DNA of 64,000 nt. It comes from Durusdinium trenchii (Eukaryota; Sar; Dinophyceae; Suessiales; Symbiodiniaceae). The notes below the pieces were generated by a model, which was given only the letters and a program-made list of their open reading frames with translations, did no database searches and had not been told where the DNA came from. The stretch covers positions 186,001 through 250,000 of the forward strand of contig CAXAMN010023718.1 in assembly GCA_963970005.1 (NCBI GenBank), in the 5' to 3' direction. This document shows positions 57,101 to 64,000 of this stretch, piece after piece. The position numbers and the translations under genes were made by a program. Every line of letters begins with the position of its first letter. The first letter of the stretch is position 1.

Positions 57101-57300
57101 CTGTGTCGGGAGCTCCGGTGTCGGATGACCGTGTCGCATCTTTGGCACCGGCAAGGGGTCATAGGGATGGAATGTGCGGTATCGTTATTTGAGGCTCACC
57201 AAGCACGCGGGCATACCGCGATTGGAGATGAACATGTGCATTGTTCCACTTACTCTTTCGTATCCAACTTAGCTCAGATCACTGTATTTTTGCATAATTC
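54164..57300. other. Stretch with no gene recognised
   Basis: Contains CCCAGGTCTGAGAC twice (55797-55833) and GAACACGAC twice (near 55735). Open frames are short. 56930-57170 is GC-richer with overlapping frames on both strands, none assignable. Confidence 0.4.
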
Positions 57301-57400
57301 CGGCAAACACACAAACTAAAGTATTATCCTTTTGCAGGAACCGGTGTTTCTCTTGTATTTTGTACGTTCTTTTTCCGGGAATTTGTTTTGCATTTTTTCT

Positions 57401-57682
57401 GTTTTTGCTTTTTGCTTCTGCTTTTGCTTTTTGCTTCTGCTTTTGCTTGTTGCTTTTGCTTCTACTTGTGCTTTTTGCTTTTGCTTTTTGCTTCTGCTTT
57501 TGCTTTTGCTTCTGCTTTTGCTTTTTGATTCTGCTTTTTCTTTTGCTTCTGCAATTGCTTTTGCTTTTTGCCTTTTGCTCTTGCTTTTGCTTCTGCGTTT
57601 GCTTTTTGCGTTTGCTTTTGCGTTCTGCTTTTGCATTATGCTTTTGCTTCTGTTCTTGCCTTTGCTCCTGCTTCTGCTTCGA
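57401..57682. repeat. TTGCTT/CTGCTT hexanucleotide-type repeat
   Basis: About 280 bp of TTTTGCTTCTGC variants. The same bases read as poly-Phe/Leu/Cys on the plus strand and Lys/Ala/Ser-rich on the minus strand in several frames. That is a composition effect, not evidence of a gene. Confidence 0.85.
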
Positions 57683-57904
57683 TGTTTCCTGCTGCTTTTC
57701 GCGAAAGCTAGCATGCTAGCTGAGTTCTGCTTTGCTTTAGCAATTGGTAGTGGGATGAGCTGTGTGCCTTAAAGCTTGATATATCACACTAACCACCCCC
57801 CTCCCCCCCCCCACGGTTCGACTCCCAGCTGCGCCGTGTAGCGGGGGTTGGTTTGAACGTGTGAACGTGGCTGGTTGGGTGTAAACGGTGGCTTGGTGTA
57901 AACG

Positions 57905-58230
57905 GTGCTGCTGCTGCCGCTCTGCTGCTTGCTGCTGCTGTTTGCTGCTGCCGCTGGTTGCCGCTTTTGTAGCTGCTGCTTTGCTACTTGTTGCGGCTTG
58001 GTGCTGCTGCTGCTGTTGCTGACGACGCCGCTGCTGCTGCTGCTTGCTGCTTGCTGCTTGCTGCTGCTGCTGCTTGCTGCTTGCTGCCGGTGGTGCTGCT
58101 GCTGCTGCTGCGGCTTGGTGCTGCGCTGCTGCTGGGTGGTGCTGCTGGCTGGCTGCTGGTTGGCGGTTGCTGCTGGCTGCTGGCTGCAGGCGGCTGCTTC
58201 TGCTGCTGCTGCTGGCTGCTGCTAGCTGCA
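57905..58230. repeat. CTG-rich trinucleotide tract
   Basis: Runs of CTG/TGC broken by CTTG, CGG and TGG words over about 325 bp. Antisense frames give poly-Gln/Ala/Ser. A poly-C run (57797-57812) separates it from the preceding hexanucleotide array. Confidence 0.8.
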
Positions 58231-58289
58231 TAGGACTTGTACTTCACCGTTACAAGTTGTTTACCCCTATTTCATCTTATTTCTAACCT

Positions 58290-58680
58290 AATGCATGCAT
58301 AAGCGGGTGGTAAATTTACTCCCCAGGCTTGCTATAACCATACACAGGCTATTTCCTCAAGACACTCTATTCCTGATACCTTTTACGTCCTTTTTACCAG
58401 TGCTTATCCTACACTACGGACGCCCTAGTGTATGCACAGTCCTTGTGATGCCAGAAATGCTTACTCCTCTTTCCGGCACAAGGCATACATATATAAGCGG
58501 CCCAGATTTGCAATAACCATAAGCCGGCTATTTCCTCAAGACACTCTATTCCATATACCTTTTACCCGTGCTTCTCCTACACTACGGACGCCCTAGTGTA
58601 TGTACAGTCCGTATGATGTCAGACATGCTTACCCCTCAAGGCATACAAAAGCGGAGGGTAAATTTACCCCCCAGATTTGC
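58290..58680. repeat. 179-bp tandem repeat, two copies plus a partial third
   Basis: GGCTATTTCCTCAAGACAC occurs at 58347 and 58526. Following blocks (ACACTACGGACGCCCTAG, TGTATG(C/T)ACAGTCC) are in the same order in each unit. A third start (AAGCGGAGGGTAAATTTAC) appears at about 58651. Confidence 0.75.
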
Positions 58681-59044
58681 CGATCACGCATCTTCGTGCC
58701 TGCCAACGAGTGCACCCGGGTTGTTCCAATGTACCCTTCCCAGTCAGCGATGTCACATTTACATTCTGTAGCGCAAAGTATGTACATAGCAACCTTCCTC
58801 CCAGAACATGTACTCACTACATGCTTTGCCGACTATGTAACTAGTACATCCGGTGCGATTCGGCTAGCTTTCGACCTCCTCCCCCTGGCCTCAAGTGCAC
58901 TTGCTCTTGCTCCTGCTTTTGCAATTGCAAATAGGCAGCTTGAAGCACTGCAAGTGCTGCTGCGAGTGGCCAGCTGTGTTTACTGCGCTGCTTGCAGTAA
59001 AGAGCCTGTGCCGGTGCATTCCTTTGGTGACCTTTTGTGAGCTA

Positions 59045-59490
59045 CTCGAGGGTAACATTTAGAGGAAGTTGCCATTCCAACGGTGCATACCTTTTGTGCA
59101 CCCGAGGGTAAAATCTAGAGGAGGAAGGTGCTATTCCAACGGTGCATACGTTTTGTGATTCACCCGAGGTTAAAAATTTAGAGGGGGAAGGTGTCATTCC
59201 AACGGCGCGGAGCCCGAGGGTAAAATGTAGAGAAGGAAGGTGCCATTCCAACGGTGTGTGAGGCGCCCGAGTATATATTTAGAGGAGTGCCGTTCCTACG
59301 GCGCAAACCTTTTGTAAGCCACTTGAGGGTATCATTTAGAAGAGGAAAGTGCCAGTCAAATGGCGGACACGTGAAGGGAAAACTCAGACGAGGAGGAAGG
59401 TGACCCGAGGGTTTCATTTAGAGGAGGAAGGTGCAATTCCAACGGCGCATGTCTTTTGTTAACAACTCCAGGGTAAATTTAGAGGAGGAA
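59045..59490. repeat. Degenerate minisatellite, about eight copies
   Basis: GAGGGTAAAATTTAGAGGAGG-like words begin near 59049, 59103, 59165, 59216, 59269, 59325, 59408 and 59469. Each is followed by AAGGTGCCATTCCAACGG-like sequence. Spacing is 51-62 bp except one of 83 bp. Confidence 0.75.
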
Positions 59491-60267
59491 AGCCGAAGAA
59501 GTCTTAAAAGACCCGAAACCGGCAGACAACCGCAAAAAGAGTCTCTATTATAGTTCTTCTCTCCACTTTCCTCACTCCTACTTCTCCTTCGTTAAGTGGG
59601 ATGCCTTTTCTGCTCCCTCCCTTTGTCACTGCCTCGCTCTCTCCCTCCCGCTGGCTCTGCGGCTTCGTCCCCTGACCTTTCTGCTGCACCGGATGCTTGT
59701 AAAGCACTCCCAGAAAGATCGCGAAACAAAATCCTAGAAAAATACAGCAACAATACAGGAAAACAGCAACCCCCTTTTGCACCCTTTGAAGGAAAAGCAA
59801 TCTCAAATTGGGTGGTATGATAGTATGAACATGTATGATCACTCTTCAAATGTCCACCGTGCCATCTAGTCCGTCATGTGAGCCGTCAATCAACCTGACA
59901 GAAAGGTGAAGATGATCAGACCTTTCGAAGCTTTGGGATTTCTGGCAGGTCCTTTTCCTGCTGCCAACCTGCTATGGGGGCCTGCTGGCATGGAGAATCC
60001 AGCATTCTGAGGCGGGAAGCTGGGAGTTCAGACAAGAATCCATTTGTTGAAAGCACCCTGAGGCCAGGAAGGAAAAGGCGTGAAGGTGCCACTCTGGCAC
60101 CTGCACACTTTAGGCCTCTTGGACATCCCAAGTTAAGGGTACTGTATTGTCACTGAATGTGTTGCATTGTGCTATGTTCTGCTCTGCCGCTGGACGGCTG
60201 GTACGACTACTTACCTCTCTTCTGCCCCTCAGTGACATCGTTCTCACTTCCACCAGCCCTGTCCGCC

Positions 60268-60443
60268 ATGGGCTCCAAAGTCTCCACGTCGGCTTCGGCG
60301 TATCCAGCGTCGCGGCACTTGGCGCTGCTGGGCGATTCCACCATCGACAACGCCGGCTGGGTGCCCCGCGGCGAGCCCTGCGTGACGGACCAGGCCGAAG
60401 AAGATGACCCAGATGGGCCAGATGGGGCCGCAGGAGTCGGCAG
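60268..60443 (+). CDS. Probable first exon of an SGNH/GDSL hydrolase
   Basis: ATG 60268 lies in the context GCCATGG. The product starts MGSKVSTS, a possible N-myristoylation signal, and continues HLALLGDSTIDNAGWVPRG then EPCVTDQ. LLGDSTIDN is block I of SGNH/GDSL hydrolases, whose Ser is the nucleophile in ester hydrolysis. The exon could end at GTCGGCAG/GTTGG (60443) or earlier at GACCAG/GCCGAAG with a GC donor. The Asp/Gly-rich tail after DQ fits the family poorly and favours the earlier donor. The remaining blocks (Gly, Asn, Asp-x-x-His) were not found downstream to 64000, so the gene is partial or its exons lie outside. Confidence 0.45.
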
Positions 60444-60464
60444 GTTGGTTGCTTGAAAAAGGTT

Positions 60465-60605
60465 ACATGTCCCCTATATATAACTATGTTGCAGATATAG
60501 TTATATATACAAATATATAAATATATATATATATTTATTTATGTGCTACCCCCACAGGCCCCAAGACCCACCTTATATATATATACACATATATATATAT
60601 GTTTA
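60465..60605. repeat. TA-rich microsatellite
   Basis: Two clusters of TATATA/ATATAT words separated by a short GC-richer spacer (CCCCCACAGGCCCCAAGACC). Confidence 0.75.
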
Positions 60606-60689
60606 TGTTTTTTAAATGCAAGAGGAACCTCTGTGATCCACTTTCTAGAAAGTATTGGAAAGTAGATTTGCATGGTTTTAAGCCTGAAG

Positions 60690-61000
60690 CACTTGGAAAC
60701 ATTTCAAAAACTTGAGCAGTTGAAACATTTCAGACATGTTCAAAACATGTCAAAACATTGAAACATTTCAAGCATTTGGAGCATGTCAGTCTTTTCAAGC
60801 AACATTTCAGACAATTGAAGCAATTAAATAGTTCACACATTTCAGACATGCCAATCATAAGTTGATTCATTGGAAACATTTAAATTTCTTGAAACATTTC
60901 AATCATTTTCAACATTCCGGTGATTTCAAAAAAATAGAACATGCAAACAAATCAGGCATGTGAACATTTCCTAACTTTAGGCATTGAACATTCAGACAGT
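60690..61000. repeat. Degenerate GAAACATTTCA repeat
   Basis: GAAACATTTCA or close variants (AACATTTCAGAC, AACATGTCAAAAC, GAGCATGTCAG) recur more than ten times over about 300 bp without a strict period. The unit resembles a small palindrome (TGAAATGTTTC antisense). Confidence 0.55.
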
Positions 61001-62060
61001 TTAACCAGTTGAAGCACTTACAGCAATTCAACTGAAACGTTGGGAACATTTTGGCAAATTGAACGGTCTTTGATGTTTGAACCTTGTTGCACAAAGCCTG
61101 GCTAATTTTTCCTCAAAAGAGTCACCCGCCGGTAGTACCTTGTTTTGAAGTACGCAGACACTGTTTATTACATTTCGATCTATTTTTGGGCAATTGCTAT
61201 TCTATCACTTTTCGAACTTGTTAATGAGTTCAATTTACATCGATTTACATTTGACTATTTGTTTTGTTTTGTTTAATGGGTTATTGTTTCCATTTGTTGT
61301 TTTAACCTGCTTTTGTTTCTTTGAATGTTTTCTCGAATATGTTTGGTTATAGTTCTATATGTAAAGATGTTTTTTTCTTAGTTTTACTTTTAGTATCCTG
61401 TTTGTATTTTGGACTATGTTTGTTTCGTTTTTGAAATATATTTATTCGTTTCGGTCCTATTATCAGTTAGTGTTGTCTATACCTGTCGTTTTTGCGTGTT
61501 TAAGCGTAAATGGACCAGTTGCTGCATTCCCCAAACAGTGTGGCAACACTAGTGTCACTAGGGGTTCTTGCGGTAATTGGTTTACTTGGTGGTTAAGGCC
61601 GGGTGTCTAATTTTAATTCGGAGGTGCTCACATCCGTGTCGCGCGGCGAAGCCGCTACTATTATACAGTGCATTCATTCACCTCAAGACCTTCGAAGTGC
61701 GCTGGTGAGCCCGGCGGCCCGCGCGGAAGCTCCTCGAGACTGCAAGGGAAACCTCGTGTTTCGGTGGTCCAAAGTCGACTTTTCCTGACAGGCGCAGAGA
61801 TCTGAGCGGTTTTACGTCGAGCGGATTTCGTAGCAAGCGTTGTATACTGGGGGCATGGTGGTCTTCGGCGCGGTCTGATTTCGTGGCAGGTGCGATGTTT
61901 GAAATCGGGGGACGTCTCAAGTCTGTTTTGGCATCTTGATGTTAGTTGGACCTGAGCCGCAAGACTCGAAACAATTCAAGATGTCATCACGGGTCTTTGG
62001 AACAAGCAGCTTCGTAGCGTTAGGCTGCTGAGCGGCAAGAACATTTTTGGCGTATCACGC
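61001..62060. other. Stretch with ambiguous open frames
   Basis: 61140-61560 is T-rich and non-coding. 61600-61920 is GC-richer. The plus strand reads SRGEAATIIQCIHSPQDLRS, while the minus strand reads FRAGRRAHQRTSKVL over the same bases. Neither has a recognisable domain. Confidence 0.3.
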
Positions 62061-62258
62061 ATGTTCAAGAAGGCCACAGATTCTTTTAGACGAATGACTC
62101 TTACGTCCATCACTGTAGTGGGGCCTGGTGCCGGGAAGTTTCTCAACGTCATCAATTTCAGGGTGTCCGGTTGCCAGCTTGTTCTACCTCAGCAGAAAGC
62201 GCAAGCTTCTTCTCCGACGAGTCTTGCGCAACCTACCGGCGGGTCGGCGCCAGCTTGA
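62061..62258 (+). CDS. Candidate short gene or terminal exon, unknown
   Basis: ATG 62061 opens a 65-residue frame (MFKKATDSFRRMTLTS, then VVGPGAGKFLNVINF) ending in a Ser/Pro/Ala-rich tail (SPTSLAQPTGGSAPA) and TGA, after which DNA turns AT-rich. GPGAGKF faintly recalls a P-loop but is too short to count. It may be the last exon of an unrecognised gene. Confidence 0.25.
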   Translation: MFKKATDSFRRMTLTSITVVGPGAGKFLNVINFRVSGCQLVLPQQKAQASSPTSLAQPTGGSAPA

Positions 62259-64000
62259 TTTGTTGTTTACCCTAAGTCTGCTGTTTACCTAATGTTACTA
62301 AATTAGTAAAACAACAAGAGCTGATGAAATTAAATTGTTTATACCTAAATTTTTGTGTAAATGTAAAATCTGAGGGAACCTACGAAGTTCATCCAAAGTT
62401 CTTCAAAAGTTATTCAAAACTTACTTGTGGCCAAGCCATGCTTACTTAAGTATGGGGCTGCTCCTGCTCTTTTTTGGATGAGCCTACAGTGCTCACTACA
62501 AAAATCAACATGAAATAGTTTTAAAAGTACTAAATGACAATTTTGTTCTAAGTGACAAACTTATTGACATTTTAACTAAATCAACTTACTTCAATTTTTA
62601 TGTATTTTTTGTAAGGTAAGTTTGTCTTACAAAAAACTTCAACTTTTATAGAGGGTAAATTTATGTAATCAGCAGACTTGGGGTAAGGTCAAGACGTGCT
62701 GCGTGCCAGAAGCAACTTGACAATATGGCTACGACAGTTTTCAGTTCATCAGATGTGAAAGCATCAAGGCATTGCAAACTGTGCCTGTGGGACCAACAGT
62801 TGGCGCCCACCATTAAGGTGTGACCACCGACGCGCAGCCCTGCGCTAAAAAGGGTTGCTCTCAGCCGTTGTAGATATTTAGCAAAAACCTTTGCGACGAC
62901 GTTCTAATTGTCAGAGCATTTGGGGCTTTGCAGTTTTGCACGCGAAAAGCCCAGTAGAAGCGCTGCCTGGCGCCCAGGCTAAGATTGAATCATTGACAAC
63001 CCTGCGCTGGTCCTCAGTAGTCGCGGTCAGCCAGTACTGAAGTCACGTCTTGAAGACGGGCGGTGCAACCCGAACGCAATGGCAACTAATTACAAACACG
63101 ATGCTTGGTAGTGAGGACCTTGGTATGAGATGAGTGCTGCTTTCAAGACTATATCGGCTTTGCTCCTAGCTCTTCACAAACATTGGAAGAGACTGACTGC
63201 ATCAAACTTTGCGCAAGCACACCCACGCATCGACGCATCCTGTCAAAGCGTGACGACTCACAAGTGAGTGGGTCCTCCGACCGGGACAGCTGCTTGTTGA
63301 TGCTGCGTTGTCCAGCCCCGCTCACGGGCCGATGTGCAGCGTCTCCCAAATCATATCCCCAATGCAGATGTTAAGCGTGCAATCTGAGCACACAGCGCCT
63401 ATCGTGTGCCGCTATATGATATGTCCAGCAGACATTCTGAAATCCGTTTATCTTCAAACCATACCGCGCTCATAAGAACAACTCCTGAAACAGAAGCGTT
63501 GAACGAAAGAACAAACATTCTTGCGGCCAGGAGGTTGGGTTGATGCACTTGCTTGCATTGTGTTGATGGTTTGGTGGTAACTAGCGCAGCAAAGTGACAT
63601 TGGGAGCAGTCACCAGAATTCAGTCGTGGATCATAGAAAAGCCTGTTGGCTTGGCAGATATCTATATACCCGTATATATATATATATGTACGAGGGACCT
63701 CCATGTATAATGTAACGTGCTATTTATTCTAATATATTATCATAATATATATAAAAGGACACTTCAAGTTATATAAAACAAATCATATCGAACAATGAAA
63801 ACCAATTATTTTGTTTGTTTATATTCTACTTTTGAGACCTACTACAAAATAACAATGAAACAACTACATATGTTTATTGTTTTGCGGTCTTACAAAAAAA
63901 TAGAAACAAATAAATCCTTCAGGTTTCAAGGTTTCCAGGTATTTAGAAATTCAAAAAAACTAAAAAAATACTAAAAAACAAAAACCAACTAAATATTTAG
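62259..64000. other. AT-rich end of window, no gene recognised
   Basis: 62280-62660 and 63700-64000 are AT-rich. In between, frames at 63149-63374 overlap on both strands; one plus frame reaches donor-like CACAA/GTGAGT at about 63262 but has no domain. A TA microsatellite is at about 63672-63690. Confidence 0.4.

Noticed and set aside
57815..57840. Possible tRNA T-arm (GGTTCGACTCC)
   Set aside because: The bases around it do not pair as a 5-bp T-stem, and no matching acceptor or anticodon arm lies upstream.
57332..58247. Long frames encoding poly-Leu/Phe/Cys or poly-Gln/Ala/Ser
   Set aside because: They are translations of simple repeats, open in many frames on both strands.

Overview
The window looks like nuclear DNA from a dinoflagellate, most likely Symbiodiniaceae or a relative (order Suessiales). 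The evidence is indirect. It contains a dinoflagellate-style Ty1/copia element, an intronless ubiquitin-like/ankyrin gene, and GC-rich open islands flanked by AG and GT/GC splice-like dinucleotides. It also has scattered CTAGTAGTAACAAG repeats and many minisatellites. There are no bacterial operons, rRNAs or convincing tRNAs. Two 10-N runs (17580-17589, 43080-43089) mark assembly gaps.

Layout. 1-3706 is non-coding with a foldback repeat. 3707-10126 is a TIR element of about 0.6 kb into which a complete 5.8-kb Ty1/copia retrotransposon (3788-9600) has inserted. That retrotransposon has two identical 89-bp LTRs, a GGGTC target duplication, a tRNA-iMet-type primer site, gag-protease and pol. A second TIR-element copy at 46268-46883 preserves the uninterrupted site. 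10391-10592 is a 40-bp minisatellite. About 14.0-15.7 kb holds three exons of a Ulp1/SENP-type protease gene, next to a tandem duplication of about 1.3 kb (15847-17132 and 17343-18216). The second copy of that duplication has lost about 454 bp to an N gap.

32638-33870 is an intact ubiquitin-like plus ankyrin-repeat gene. 38480-39676 is an intact secreted LytM/M23-domain protein with a Ser-rich stalk and a GPI-like tail. 57.4-59.5 kb is a cluster of simple repeats and minisatellites. 60268-60443 is a probable first exon of an SGNH/GDSL hydrolase. The last 3 kb is AT-rich.

Between these lie short GC-rich open islands that are probably exons of intron-rich genes. I list the better ones at low confidence because frame, strand and splicing cannot be settled by eye. 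The well-supported genes do not form a pathway: this is a gene-poor, repeat-rich stretch with two intronless host genes, one recognisable split gene and one young retroelement.
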